57,339 bases of DNA, taken from Acidobacteriota bacterium. Lineage in GTDB: Bacteria; Acidobacteriota; Vicinamibacteria; Fen-336. Within the stretch, counting starts at the first letter, position 1, and the number at the start of each line of letters is the position of its first letter. A program made the translations under genes and the position numbers. This document shows positions 1-8,559 of the stretch, piece after piece. The DNA is taken from NCBI GenBank assembly GCA_011526565.1, contig WYBL01000115.1:1-57339 (forward strand), given 5' to 3'. The notes below the pieces were generated by a model that searched no databases, was not told the origin of the DNA, and saw only the letters and a program-made list of their open reading frames with translations.

Positions 1-1
1 C

Positions 2-91
2 GGAGAGATGCGAGAGCGGTTGAATCGGCTTGACTGGAAATCAAGTGTGGGGGTAACTCCACCGGGGGTTCGAATCCCCCTCTCTCCGCCA
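2..91 (+). tRNA. tRNA-Ser (anticodon GGA)
   Basis: The acceptor arms GGAGAGA (2-8) and TCTCTCC (81-87) pair, followed by discriminator G and an encoded CCA (89-91). The anticodon stem CTTGA/TCAAG encloses loop CTGGAAA, giving anticodon GGA (Ser, UCC/UCU codons). A long variable arm (GTGGGGGTAACTCCAC) is the hallmark of a class II serine tRNA. Its promoter lies outside the window. It sits immediately before the SRP RNA gene. Confidence 0.97.
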
Positions 92-127
92 ACTCGGCCA
101 GTCGTTGAAGTAGGCTAGAGGTTCCCC

Positions 128-257
128 GGGTCGGTCGCACGTGGGTCCCGGTCCTGCGCAACGCGAGACGTCGAACCCCGCCAGGCCCGGAAGGGAGCAA
201 CGGTTAGACGCCCCTCGGGTGTGCCGCAGATCGCCGGGGCCCACGTGGGGCCGACCC
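128..257 (+). ncRNA. ffs: Signal recognition particle RNA (small bacterial type)
   Basis: The conserved SRP domain IV apical loop is visible at about 180-206 (CCAGGCCCGGAAGGGAGCAA then CGG), the Ffh M-domain binding site. The ends form a long helix: 128-151 pairs with 234-257 with only a few mismatches, including CACGTGGG against CCCACGTG. About 130 nt is longer than the roughly 110 nt E. coli 4.5S RNA but has no Alu-type domain. It lies between tRNA-Ser and dnaX, a frequent arrangement. The exact ends are inferred from the helix and may be off by a few bases. Confidence 0.9.
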
Positions 258-289
258 GCAACCACAAGTTTCCGAAGGCAGCGAACCAC

Positions 290-1987
290 GTGTCCTACCG
301 CGCCCTCGCGCTGAAGTACCGGCCGCGCACGTTCTCGGAGATCGTCGGCCAGGAAACCGTGGTGCGCACGCTGCAGAACGCGCTGCGCTCCGGCCGCATC
401 GGCCACGCCTTCCTGCTGACCGGCACCCGCGGCGTCGGCAAGACCACCTCGGCGCGGATCCTGGCCAAGGCCCTCAACTGCGCGAAGGCCGACGGCCCGA
501 CCGCCGAGCCGTGCCTCGAGTGCGCGTCGTGCACCGAGATCGCCGCCGGCAGCAGCCTCGACGTGCAGGAGATCGACGGCGCGTCGAACAACGGCGTCGA
601 GAACGTGCGCGAGCTGCGCGAGAGCGCCCGCTACAACCCGTCGCGCGACCGCTTCAAGGTGTGGGTCATCGACGAGGTCCACATGCTGTCGACGGCGGCC
701 TTCAACGCGCTGCTGAAGACGCTCGAGGAGCCGCCGCCGCGGGTCAAGTTCATCTTCGCGACGACCGACTACCACAAGGTCCCCGACACCATCCTCTCGC
801 GCTGCCAGCAGTACGACTTCAAGCAGCTCTCGACCCGCCAGCTCCACGACCACCTGCGCCACGTCGCGAAGGAGGAGGGCATCGCGATCTCGGAGGCGGC
901 GCTCGGCCGCGTCGCCCGCGCCGCCGAGGGCAGCGTGCGCGACGCGCTGTCGCTGTTCGACCAGGTGCTGGCCTACTCCGGCGCCGAGGTGAAGGACGAG
1001 GACCTGGCGACGCTGCTCGGCCTCGTCGACCGCGAGCTGCTGACCGGCGCCTCGCGCGCGGTGCTCGAGGCCGATGCCGGCGCCCTGCTGCGGCTGGTCG
1101 ACGCGCTGGCCGCGGCCGGCGCCGACTACCGCACCTACTGCCGCGAGCTGCTGCTGCACTTCCGCGAGCTGCTGCTGCTGAAGGTGGCGCCCGGCGAAGA
1201 GGCGCTGCTGCAGGAGCTGACGGCCGAGGAGCGGGCGGCGATCCAGCCGCTGGCCGACGCCTTCTCCGAGGACGACCTGCTGCGGGCGCTCGACCTGCTC
1301 GGCCGCGCGGAGCTGGAGCTGCGCAACGCCACCGACCCGCGGGTCGCGCTCGAACTGGTGCTGCTCAAGCTGTGCTCGCTGCGGCGGCTGCTGCCGCTGG
1401 CCGAACTGCTCGGGCGCGCGGAGCGGTTGCTCGGCGGTGCCCCGGCCTCGGCTCCGGCACCGCGCGCGCTGCCGGCTGCGCCCGCCACCGCGCCGCGCCC
1501 GTCGCCTGCGCCCGCACCGGTGCCCGCCCGGCCGGCTCCTGCGCCGGCTCCCGCCGCCGCTCCCGCACGCCGTGGGGCGCCGGCCCCCGCGCCGCCGCCG
1601 GCCGACGCGCCCACGCTCTCGCCCGAGGCCTCGGCCGACGAGCTGCTCGCCGCGCTGCAGGCCGCCGCCGCGACGCGGCCGTCGCTCCTGACCCCGGTCA
1701 GGGCGGCCACCGCGCGCCGCGAGGGCGGCACGCTGGTGCTCGAGCCAGAGGCCGACTACGCCGCCTTCGTCAGCTCGCACGCCGGCGACTACGAGGAGCT
1801 GCTCAAGCGCGCCGGCGCCCGCGTGAAGCTGAAGGTGGAGGCCCGCTCGGCGGCCGCCGCCGAGCCCACCCCGCAGCAGAAGAAGCGCGAGGAGCTGATC
1901 CAGGAGGCGGCCGCCGACCCGGCGGTCCAGGTCACCCTCGACCTGTTCGGCGGCCGCGTCGTCGACGTGCGCGAAGCCAAGGACTAG
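290..1987 (+). CDS. dnaX: DNA polymerase III subunit gamma/tau
   Basis: This is the clamp-loader ATPase that loads the sliding clamp and organises the replicative polymerase, about 565 aa. From a GTG start the protein begins [12 protein letters not shown], the family's standard N-terminus. A Walker A motif GTRGVGKT is at residues 45-52, a four-cysteine zinc cluster (CAKA..CLECASC) follows, then Walker B DEVHML and the sensor region. A Pro/Ala-rich linker of about 70 residues lies near residues 390-465, then a C-terminal tau-type domain. The reading frame extends upstream to 221, but that part lies inside the SRP RNA and is rejected. I see no A-rich slippery site for a gamma form. The next gene, ybaB, starts 9 bases downstream. 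Confidence 0.95.
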   Translation: MSYRALALKYRPRTFSEIVGQETVVRTLQNALRSGRIGHAFLLTGTRGVGKTTSARILAKALNCAKADGPTAEPCLECASCTEIAAGSSLDVQEIDGASNNGVENVRELRESARYNPSRDRFKVWVIDEVHMLSTAAFNALLKTLEEPPPRVKFIFATTDYHKVPDTILSRCQQYDFKQLSTRQLHDHLRHVAKEEGIAISEAALGRVARAAEGSVRDALSLFDQVLAYSGAEVKDEDLATLLGLVDRELLTGASRAVLEADAGALLRLVDALAAAGADYRTYCRELLLHFRELLLLKVAPGEEALLQELTAEERAAIQPLADAFSEDDLLRALDLLGRAELELRNATDPRVALELVLLKLCSLRRLLPLAELLGRAERLLGGAPASAPAPRALPAAPATAPRPSPAPAPVPARPAPAPAPAAAPARRGAPAPAPPPADAPTLSPEASADELLAALQAAAATRPSLLTPVRAATARREGGTLVLEPEADYAAFVSSHAGDYEELLKRAGARVKLKVEARSAAAAEPTPQQKKREELIQEAAADPAVQVTLDLFGGRVVDVREAKD

Positions 1988-1996
1988 GAGATCGCG

Positions 1997-2305
1997 ATGA
2001 ACCCGTTCGGCAACCCGCAGAAGCTGCTCAAGCAGCTCCAGAGCGCGCAGGAGCGCATCCAGCGCGAGATCGCGGAGATGGTCGTCGAGGCCTCGGCCGG
2101 CGGCGGCATGGTCAAGGTGACGATGACCGGCGAGAAGAAGGTCACCGCCGTCGCCATCGACCGCCAGGTCGTCAACCCCGACGACGTCGAGATGCTGCAG
2201 GACCTGATCGTGGCCGCGCTGACGGAGGCCTCGGCCCGCGTCGACGAGCAGGTCAAGGACAAGATCGGCTCGCTGACCGGCGGGATGAAGCTGCCCGGCT
2301 TCTAG
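1997..2305 (+). CDS. ybaB: YbaB/EbfC family nucleoid-associated protein
   Basis: A small protein of 102 aa that binds DNA as a dimer and is almost always encoded between dnaX and recR. It starts [15 protein letters not shown], has an amphipathic N-terminal helix (residues 5-35), then the conserved [16 protein letters not shown] strand region (about 35-50), and ends with the typical GGMKLPGF. A purine-rich stretch (TAGGAGATCGCG) precedes the ATG and fits a ribosome binding site. It is co-oriented and tightly packed with dnaX and recR, so co-transcription is likely. Family identity is clear; its precise role beyond nucleoid binding is not established from sequence. Confidence 0.93.
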   Translation: MNPFGNPQKLLKQLQSAQERIQREIAEMVVEASAGGGMVKVTMTGEKKVTAVAIDRQVVNPDDVEMLQDLIVAALTEASARVDEQVKDKIGSLTGGMKLPGF

Positions 2306-2319
2306 CCGGGACGCCTTCC

Positions 2320-2919
2320 TTGCAGGACTACCCCGCCCCGCTGGCCGCGCTCGTCGACGAGCTGCGGCGGCTGCCCGGCATCGGCCAGAAGACCGCGCAG
2401 AGGCTCGCCTTCCACCTGATGAAGGCGCCGGAGGGCGAGGTCCAGCGCCTGGCCGCGGCGCTCGCCGGCTTCCGCGCCGCCCTGCGCCTGTGCACGGTCT
2501 GCAACGCGGTGGCCGAAGGCGAGTTGTGCGCGTACTGCGCCGACCCTGCCCGCTCCGACCGCACGCTCTGCGTGGTCGAGGAGCCGCTCAACCTGGTGGT
2601 GGTGGAGCGCACCCGCGACTTCAAGGGCCGCTACCACGTGCTGCACGGCGCGCTGTCGCCGCTGTCGGGCGTGGGGCCGGAGGAGCTGCGGATCGAGGGG
2701 TTGCTCGAGCGGGTGCGCCGGGGCGGGGTCGAAGAGGTGATCCTGGCCACCAGTCCCACCGTCGAAGGCGAGGCCACGGCGGTCTACCTGGCGCGCCTGC
2801 TGAAGCCGCTGGGCGTGAAGGTGACGCGGATCGCGATGGGCGTGCCGGTCGGTGCGGACCTCGACTGGGCGGACGAGGTGACGCTCGCCAAGGCGCTGGA
2901 AGGGCGCCGCGAGTACTGA
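2320..2919 (+). CDS. recR: Recombination mediator protein RecR
   Basis: This protein acts with RecF/RecO in loading RecA at single-strand gaps. From a TTG start it is 199 aa, the normal family length (about 200). Visible are the N-terminal helix-hairpin-helix ([20 protein letters not shown]), the C4 zinc finger ([16 protein letters not shown]), and a TOPRIM domain starting at [14 protein letters not shown] with the [19 protein letters not shown] segment. TTG at 2320 is chosen because the frame between the ybaB stop and this codon has no ATG or GTG and the length fits. The frame is open far upstream inside dnaX, but that is a shadow. It follows ybaB by 14 bases. Confidence 0.94.
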   Translation: MQDYPAPLAALVDELRRLPGIGQKTAQRLAFHLMKAPEGEVQRLAAALAGFRAALRLCTVCNAVAEGELCAYCADPARSDRTLCVVEEPLNLVVVERTRDFKGRYHVLHGALSPLSGVGPEELRIEGLLERVRRGGVEEVILATSPTVEGEATAVYLARLLKPLGVKVTRIAMGVPVGADLDWADEVTLAKALEGRREY

Positions 2920-2965
2920 TCGCGCAAGCCCCGTCTTTTCAACGGGTAACGCGGCCGGTGCCGCC

Positions 2966-2994
2966 TTGCATGCGGGCCGGCGACCGCGTTAGAC
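2966..2994 (+). promoter_or_regulatory. Sigma70-type promoter for mglBA
   Basis: TTGCAT (2966-2971), a 17-base spacer and TTAGAC (2989-2994) fit a housekeeping promoter. It is the only such match in the 145-base gap between recR and mglB and would start transcription around 3001, leaving a leader of about 60 bases with the strong ribosome site GAGGAGG before the ATG at 3065. Functional use is inferred. Confidence 0.55.
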
Positions 2995-3064
2995 TGCCGC
3001 GCTCTCACGAAAAGCACGTCTCTGGGGACGGGCCACACGTGCGGCGGCCTTGAGGAGGTAAGCG

Positions 3065-3562
3065 ATGGCGGCCCCCGACATCGTGATGTACGAGGAAGAA
3101 TTCAACCAGATCAAGGGCATCATCGCGAAGCTGCGCGTCGACGCGAACAGCAAGGTCGTGTTCCTGGTCGACAAGAACGGCCAGCAGATCGCGGCCCACG
3201 GCGACATCGAGAACCTCGACACCACCTCGCTCGCGTCGCTGACCGCCGGCAACGTGGCCGCCACCGACGGCCTCGCCCGGCTGATCGGCGAGAAGGAGTT
3301 CTCGATCCTCTTCCACGAGGGCGAGAAGGACAACATCCACATCTCGATCGTCGCCAGCCGCGTGATCCTGGTGGTGATCTTCGACGAGCGCTCCTCGCTC
3401 GGCCTCGTCCGGCTGCGCGTCAAGAAGGCCTCGGAGGAGCTCAACCGGGTCTTCTCCAACATCATGGCCAAGGTGGAGAAGGAGCGGGCCAGCACGGGGA
3501 CCACCTTCGAGAGCCCGTTCGCCGAGATCACCGACGAAGACATCGACAGCCTGTTCTCCTAG
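3065..3562 (+). CDS. mglB: Roadblock/LC7 domain protein, MglB-like GTPase-activating partner
   Basis: A 165-aa roadblock/LC7 protein. In Myxococcus MglB stimulates GTP hydrolysis by MglA and sets the lagging pole. The N-terminus MAAPDIVMYEEEFNQIKGI and the body KVVFLVDKNGQQIAA..LTAGNVAATDGLARLIGE closely resemble the myxobacterial protein (about 160 aa). The alternating strand/helix pattern of the roadblock fold spans residues 10-135; the acidic C-terminal tail (ITDEDIDSLFS) is typical. An excellent ribosome site (GAGGAGG, 8 bases upstream) fixes the start. mglA follows after 18 bases, giving a two-gene operon behind a recognisable promoter. Confidence 0.9.
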   Translation: MAAPDIVMYEEEFNQIKGIIAKLRVDANSKVVFLVDKNGQQIAAHGDIENLDTTSLASLTAGNVAATDGLARLIGEKEFSILFHEGEKDNIHISIVASRVILVVIFDERSSLGLVRLRVKKASEELNRVFSNIMAKVEKERASTGTTFESPFAEITDEDIDSLFS

Positions 3563-3580
3563 GCAGCCCGGGCAAGAGCG

Positions 3581-4174
3581 ATGACCTTCATCAACTACGC
3601 CTCGCGCGAGATCAACTGCAAGATCGTCTACTACGGTCCCGGCCTGTGCGGGAAGACGACCAACCTGCAGTGGATCTACGAGAAGACGAATCCCAACGCG
3701 AAGGGCAAGTTGATCTCGCTGGCGACGGAGACCGACCGCACGCTGTTCTTCGACTTCCTGCCGCTCGAGCTCGGCACGGTGCGCGGATTCAAGACCCGCT
3801 TCCACCTCTACACGGTGCCCGGCCAGGTCTTCTACGACGCCTCGCGCAAGCTGATCCTGAAGGGCGTGGACGGCGTGATCTTCGTGGCCGACTCCCAGGT
3901 CGAGCGCATGGACGCGAACGTCGAGGCGATCGAGAACCTGATGGTCAACCTGAAGAGCCAGGGCTACGACCTGCTGAACATCCCGTACGTGCTCCAGCTC
4001 AACAAGCGCGACCTGCCGAACGTGGCGACGGTCGACGAGATGAAGCAGGCGCTGCAGCGCAAGAACCCCGGCGAGCCCGTGTACGAGGCCTGCGCTGCGC
4101 GCGGCACCGGCGTCTTCGAGACGCTGAAGGGCGTCGCCAAGCTGGTCCTCGCCGACCTCACGAAGACCCAGTGA
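3581..4174 (+). CDS. mglA: MglA-like Ras-superfamily GTPase
   Basis: A 197-aa small GTPase that in myxobacteria marks the leading pole and drives gliding and type IV pilus polarity. The sequence begins MTFINYASREINCKIVYYGP, nearly identical to Myxococcus MglA. The P-loop is GPGLCGKTT (residues 19-27), the G3 region reads TVPGQVFYDASRKLILKG, and the base-specificity motif NKRD is present near residue 146. The partner MglB gene lies 18 bases upstream. The stop codon TGA (4172-4174) abuts the -35 box of the tRNA-Asn promoter. With PilT, PilZ and HD-GYP genes elsewhere in the window, a role in polarised twitching or gliding is likely but inferred. Confidence 0.93.
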   Translation: MTFINYASREINCKIVYYGPGLCGKTTNLQWIYEKTNPNAKGKLISLATETDRTLFFDFLPLELGTVRGFKTRFHLYTVPGQVFYDASRKLILKGVDGVIFVADSQVERMDANVEAIENLMVNLKSQGYDLLNIPYVLQLNKRDLPNVATVDEMKQALQRKNPGEPVYEACAARGTGVFETLKGVAKLVLADLTKTQ

Positions 4175-4203
4175 TTGACACCCGGGCCGGGCTTTCCTAG
4201 ACT
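4175..4203 (+). promoter_or_regulatory. Near-consensus promoter for tRNA-Asn
   Basis: TTGACA (4175-4180) is a perfect -35 box, followed by a 17-base spacer and TAGACT (4198-4203). The predicted start is about 4210, some 19 bases before the mature tRNA 5' end. The -35 box directly follows the mglA stop codon. Confidence 0.85.
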
Positions 4204-4228
4204 CACCCTTCGCCTGAGTGCGGCCCGT

Positions 4229-4303
<75 letters not shown>

Positions 4304-4337
4304 ACCCCTCCTTCGCCGCCGGGTCCCGCCGCTGCCG

Positions 4338-4949
4338 CTACTGCTCGCGCACCGTGGGCGGCACCGAAGCGCCCGCCGAGAGCATCAGCGAGATGCCGTC
4401 CTCGACGGAGACGTCGAGGTCGACCACGTCCTCGCGCGGCAGCACCACCACGTCGCCGACGTAGAGGTGATTGGTCGGCACGTACACCGTGCAGACCGCG
4501 AACGAGGAGCCGTCCTTCATCTGCAGCGTGAACTCGCCCGTGAGGAAACCGGGCGTCGTGCGCCCCGGCAGCCGCGCCAGCACGAAGCGGCGGAAGGCGT
4601 TGCGGCCCCCGGGGCCGCCGAAGCCCTCGAGCACCTTCTTCGTCGTGCCGTAGACCGTGCCGACGATCGGCACCGCGTCGAGGCCGTCGTCGACCCAGTC
4701 GAGCAGCCGCGCGAACGGCCCCAGCGCGAAGATCACGCCGGTGACGAAGACGATCGCGAGCGTCAGCGCGAAGCCCAGTCCGGGCACCGCGCGGCCGACC
4801 AGCGCCACCGCCAGCGGCTCGGCCATGCCGTCGACGAACGCGAACAGCCAGCCGAGCGCCTTCACCGTGAGCACGATCGGGACCAGGACGACCAGGCCCG
4901 AGATGAAGCGGTTGCGCAGGATCGAGCCGACGCGACGGGTGTGGGTCAC
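4338..4949 (-). CDS. DUF502 family membrane protein
   Basis: A 203-aa membrane protein of the DUF502 family, function unknown. From a GTG start it opens VTHTRRVGSILRNRFISGLVVLVPIVLTV, with a first membrane segment near residues 16-36, a second around 58-80 (FALTLAIVFVTGVIFALGPF), and the family hallmark PIVGTVYGTTKKVLEGF followed by a soluble beta-rich C-terminus (TTPGFLTGEFTL, TVYVPTNHLYVGDVVVLPRE). The GTG overlaps the stop of the upstream flavoprotein gene (CTGTGA), so the two are translationally coupled. The open frame continues upstream to 5861 but only as antiparallel-frame noise over the flavoprotein. The coupling does not by itself reveal a function. Confidence 0.85.
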   Translation of the reverse strand: MTHTRRVGSILRNRFISGLVVLVPIVLTVKALGWLFAFVDGMAEPLAVALVGRAVPGLGFALTLAIVFVTGVIFALGPFARLLDWVDDGLDAVPIVGTVYGTTKKVLEGFGGPGGRNAFRRFVLARLPGRTTPGFLTGEFTLQMKDGSSFAVCTVYVPTNHLYVGDVVVLPREDVVDLDVSVEDGISLMLSAGASVPPTVREQ

Positions 4950-6052
4950 AGCAGGGCCTCCACCTCGCGGGCGATGGCCAGCGCGGCCGTCAGCCCCGGC
5001 GAGTCGATGCCGATCAGGTTCACGAGTCCCGGCAGCCCGCGCCCGCTCTCCTCGGCGACCACGAAGTCGCGGAAACCTTCGCCCGGGCCCTGCAGCTTGG
5101 GGCGCAGGCCGGCGAGGTCGGGAGCGAAGTCTTCGTCTTCCAGCACCGGCAGCAGCCGCCGCGAGGCCGCGGCGAACTCCGCACGCCGGCTCTCGGGCAC
5201 GTCGTAGTCGGGCACCCGCTCGGTCAGGTACTCGGCATCGGGCCCGAAGCGCAGCCGGCCGTCGAGGCCGAGCACCGCGTGGGTGCCGAGGCTGTGGTGC
5301 CCCGGCAGCGGGTAGACGAGGTGGCGCAGCAACCCGGCGCGCCGCGGCGCCACCGCGAAGTAGCTGCCCTTGCACCAGTGCAGCCGATAGCCGGCCGCGT
5401 CGACGTCGATTCCGGCGAGGCCGGCGACGGTGTCGGACTCGAGGCCCGCGGCGTTGACCACGCGCGCGCTGGTGAAGCTCTCCGCGCCCGCGGGGGTCTG
5501 CAGCGTGACGCGCCAGCCGTCGGCCTCCAGGGCGAGTGCGGTGACGGTGGCCCGCGTGCGCTCGATCGCGCCCCCGCGCAGCGCGTCCTCGCGCAAGGCG
5601 TCCATGAAGCCGTGGGCGCTCATCACCCCCGTGGTCGGCGACCAGATCGCGGCGACGGCCGGCACCTCGGGCTCCATGGAGCGCGCGTCGGCGCCGTCGA
5701 GCAGCGTCAGCGGCACGCCGTTGTCGAGGCCGCGCTGGTACAGGGCGCGCAGCGCGGGCAGCTCCTCCTCCTCGATCGCGACGATCAGCTTGCCGCAGCG
5801 GGAGAACGGCACCCCGCGCGCCTCCGCGTACTCGTAGAAGCGGCGGTTGCCGGCGACGCACAGGATCGCCTTGAGCGAACCCGTCGGGTAGTACATGCCG
5901 GCGTGGACGACCTCCGAGTTGCGGCTCGAGGTCTCCTGGCCGTGGCGGTCCCGTCGCTCCACGAGCACGAGATCGCGGCCACCGGCGAGGCGCGCCGCGA
6001 CGGCCAGCCCGACCGCGCCGGCCCCGATCACCGTCACGTCGACGTCGGCCAT
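4946..6052 (-). CDS. FAD-dependent oxidoreductase, L-2-hydroxyglutarate oxidase-like
   Basis: A 368-aa flavoprotein of the DAO superfamily, most like L-2-hydroxyglutarate oxidase/dehydrogenase. The N-terminal Rossmann motif is VTVIGAGAVGLAVAARLA (about residues 7-24). The family signature SSRNSEVVHAGMYYPTGSLKA follows at about 43-63, where His would lie near the flavin. A C-terminal LVNLIGIDSPGLTAALAI segment completes the FAD site. The family oxidises L-2-hydroxyglutarate to 2-oxoglutarate; other 2-hydroxyacids or amine substrates cannot be excluded. ATG start at 6052. The downstream DUF502 gene overlaps its stop. Confidence 0.87.
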   Translation of the reverse strand: MADVDVTVIGAGAVGLAVAARLAGGRDLVLVERRDRHGQETSSRNSEVVHAGMYYPTGSLKAILCVAGNRRFYEYAEARGVPFSRCGKLIVAIEEEELPALRALYQRGLDNGVPLTLLDGADARSMEPEVPAVAAIWSPTTGVMSAHGFMDALREDALRGGAIERTRATVTALALEADGWRVTLQTPAGAESFTSARVVNAAGLESDTVAGLAGIDVDAAGYRLHWCKGSYFAVAPRRAGLLRHLVYPLPGHHSLGTHAVLGLDGRLRFGPDAEYLTERVPDYDVPESRRAEFAAASRRLLPVLEDEDFAPDLAGLRPKLQGPGEGFRDFVVAEESGRGLPGLVNLIGIDSPGLTAALAIAREVEALL

Positions 6053-6105
6053 TGTCGTGCCAGTATAGCGACCGCCCCTGCGCGGCCGCCGGTGCCCGGT
6101 CCGGC

Positions 6106-8418
6106 CTACTTGAGCGTGAGCTGGCTGCGGTAGTTCTCGCCCTTGTCCGACGTGATCGTGACGTCGAGCAGCCAGCTCGGCACGTTCTCGGGGAGCGAGG
6201 CCTGGATCTCGGTGACGACCGCCCGCTGGCCCGGCTTGAGTTCGGTGACGGCCAGCGCGGCGGTGAGCGGGATCCGGCGCCCGCCGGCGTAGGCGTTGGC
6301 GCTGACCGACTTGAGGTCCACGCCCTTCCGGCCCTCGTTGACCATCACGACGCGCACGGTGAACGGCTCGCCGGGCCGCACCGTGTCGGGCGAAGGCTCG
6401 AACAGGACCTGGCCGACGAACTCGGCGGGTTTCGTGACGCCCGCGGTGTCGAAGCCGGCGGGACCGCCCTTGCCGACGGCGACACCGGTCAGCGTGGTCT
6501 TGCCCGGGGTGAAGGACCTGCCGGGGACCGGCGTCGGGGCCACCGTCGTGGGCGGCGGCGCGACGGCGACGGTGGTCGGCGGGGCCGTCACCGGGGGAGC
6601 CGTCGGGGCGGGCGTCGCGGCCACGCGCGCCCGCTCCGCCGCGGCCTTGGCGTCGGCGGCGGCCTTCTCGGCGGCCTCCTTCTCGGCGGCGCGGCGGACC
6701 CGGTCGAAACTGTCGCGGGCCTGCAGGAAACCCTGGGTCGCCTGGGCGTACTCGCCCTTGCCGAACTGGCCCTCGGCGCGGGAGGCAAGACCTGCCGCTT
6801 CCTGGAACTCGGAGCGCGAGCCGAGCCCCGCGGAGCTGGCCTGGTCACGCGAGCGGGCCATCGCCGTGCGCGCCGTGTCGGCCTGGCTCTGGAAGAAGCG
6901 GTTGAGCTTGCCGGAGAGCTCGCCGGCGACGGGGTGCTTGGGGTCTATCGCGAGCACGCGGCCGAGCGCCGCCGACGCCTTCTCGGTGTCACCGGCGTCG
7001 AAGGCCGCGCGCGCTTCGGCCGCGGCCGTGTCGAGGTCCTTGAGAGTCTTCTGCGCGGTCTGCAGGATCTGCTTCGCCCGCGCGTTGGCCGGGTCGAGCG
7101 ACAGCGCCCGCTCCGCCTGCGAGGTGGCGCCCGCGTAGTCCTTGTCGTCGAGCACGCGCTGCGCCAGGTCGAGCTGGGTCTGCACCAGCACCGCGGTCAG
7201 CGCGTCCATCTTCTGCGTGTCGGCCGCCGGGGCCGGAGCCGGCGCCGGCCGCAGCGCCATCCACGCGACTCCCGCGACTGCAGCGACGGCCACGAAACCC
7301 ATCGCGATCATCGGTGCCTTCGAGTGCGGCGCCGGCGCCGGAGCGGCGACCGGCTGCGGGGGCGTGCGCACGGGAGGTCGCGGACCCGAGGCCGGCGGCC
7401 TCGAGCCGGAGCGCACCGGCGGGAAGCTCCCCGTCCGCGGGCCGGGCGGGCGCGACGAGGGGCCGGTCGGCCGTGCCACGGGGGTCTCGCCCAGCATCTG
7501 GGTGCCGTCGGCGTCGGCGACCGGCGCGGGGCCGACCTCGCCTTCAGACACCAGCTCGTACTCGAGCATGTCGGCGAGGTCGGCGCTCTCGAGCTGTCCC
7601 GCGCTCAGGGCCTGGCGCACGCCGTGAAGCGCCTCGCGCAGCGCGCCGGCATCGGGGAAGCGCTCGGCCGCGCTCTTCGACAGGCACTTCTCGACGAGCT
7701 GGACGAGCACCGTGGGTACGTCCGGCGTCCAGTGCCGAACCGGCTGCGGCTCCTTGTGCACCACCTGGAACAGCACGGCGTGGACCGAGTCCGCCTCGAA
7801 CGGCTTGTGGGCCGTGAGCAGCTCGTAGAACACCGCACCCAGCGAGAACACGTCGGAGCGGGCGTCCACCTTCTCGCCCATCACCTGCTCGGGCGACATG
7901 TAGTTCGGCGTGCCCATCACGATCCCGGTCTTGGTCATGTCCGACTGGCCGAGGCGGGCGAGGCCGAAGTCGAGGATCTTGATCTGGCCGTTGGGCTGGA
8001 CGTGGATGTTGCCGGGCTTGAGGTCGCGGTGGACGATCTTCTTGGCGTGCGCGTAGGCCAGCCCGTCGCAGATCTGCTCCATCACGGCGAGCTTGTCGTC
8101 GTAGGTGCGGAACGCGCCCTCGACGATCAGGTCCTTGAGGTCCTTGCCCTCGAGGAGCTCCATCGCCATGTAGATCTTGCCGGCTTCTTCCCCGAAGTCG
8201 TGGATGGTGATGATGTTCGGGTGGTTGAGGCTGGCAGCGGCCTGGGCCTCGCGCTGGAAGCGCTGGCGCAGGTCGCTGTCGGTGCCGAGCGAGGCGGAGA
8301 TCGTCTTGATCGCGACGAACCGGTTCAGGATCGGGTCCTGGGCCTTGAAGACGACGCCCATGGCGCCCTCTCCGAGCTGCCCCAGCACCTGGTACTTCCC
8401 GAACTTCTGCTGCTCCAA
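6106..8418 (-). CDS. Transmembrane eukaryotic-type Ser/Thr protein kinase with TPR-like tail
   Basis: A 770-aa receptor-like kinase. The kinase domain fills residues 9-270: glycine loop GQLGEGAMG, catalytic Lys38, HRDLKPGN with Asp132, DFG with Asp150, and GTPNYMSPEQ in the activation segment. A Pro-rich cytoplasmic linker leads to one membrane segment (APMIAMGFVAVAAVAGVAWM, about residue 385). Outside follow TPR-like helical repeats (ALSLDPANARAK, VLAIDPKHP), an Ala/Lys-rich coiled coil, a Pro/Thr linker and a C-terminal beta-sandwich (PGEPFTVRVVMVNEG..). The TTG start is chosen because GGAGG lies 4 bases upstream and the kinase domain begins at once; the frame continues open into antisense of the next gene. 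All catalytic residues are present, so it should be active. Confidence 0.92.
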   Translation of the reverse strand: MEQQKFGKYQVLGQLGEGAMGVVFKAQDPILNRFVAIKTISASLGTDSDLRQRFQREAQAAASLNHPNIITIHDFGEEAGKIYMAMELLEGKDLKDLIVEGAFRTYDDKLAVMEQICDGLAYAHAKKIVHRDLKPGNIHVQPNGQIKILDFGLARLGQSDMTKTGIVMGTPNYMSPEQVMGEKVDARSDVFSLGAVFYELLTAHKPFEADSVHAVLFQVVHKEPQPVRHWTPDVPTVLVQLVEKCLSKSAAERFPDAGALREALHGVRQALSAGQLESADLADMLEYELVSEGEVGPAPVADADGTQMLGETPVARPTGPSSRPPGPRTGSFPPVRSGSRPPASGPRPPVRTPPQPVAAPAPAPHSKAPMIAMGFVAVAAVAGVAWMALRPAPAPAPAADTQKMDALTAVLVQTQLDLAQRVLDDKDYAGATSQAERALSLDPANARAKQILQTAQKTLKDLDTAAAEARAAFDAGDTEKASAALGRVLAIDPKHPVAGELSGKLNRFFQSQADTARTAMARSRDQASSAGLGSRSEFQEAAGLASRAEGQFGKGEYAQATQGFLQARDSFDRVRRAAEKEAAEKAAADAKAAAERARVAATPAPTAPPVTAPPTTVAVAPPPTTVAPTPVPGRSFTPGKTTLTGVAVGKGGPAGFDTAGVTKPAEFVGQVLFEPSPDTVRPGEPFTVRVVMVNEGRKGVDLKSVSANAYAGGRRIPLTAALAVTELKPGQRAVVTEIQASLPENVPSWLLDVTITSDKGENYRSQLTLK

Positions 8419-8559
8419 ACAGCCTCCGGTCGGGGGCGCGCGGATGGGATTCGTCGCCCCGAAGGGAACGCCTTCGTCCGAACCGCGGAATCGTAGCACG
8501 CGCGGAGGAGGCGCCTCGGGGGGCGCCCCGCCTTTACACTGCGGTCGCTGGAGGACCTG

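Noticed and set aside
221..289. Upstream extension of dnaX from GTG at 221
   Set aside because: The first 23 codons lie mostly inside the SRP RNA helix and are not conserved; the family N-terminus starts at the GTG at 290.
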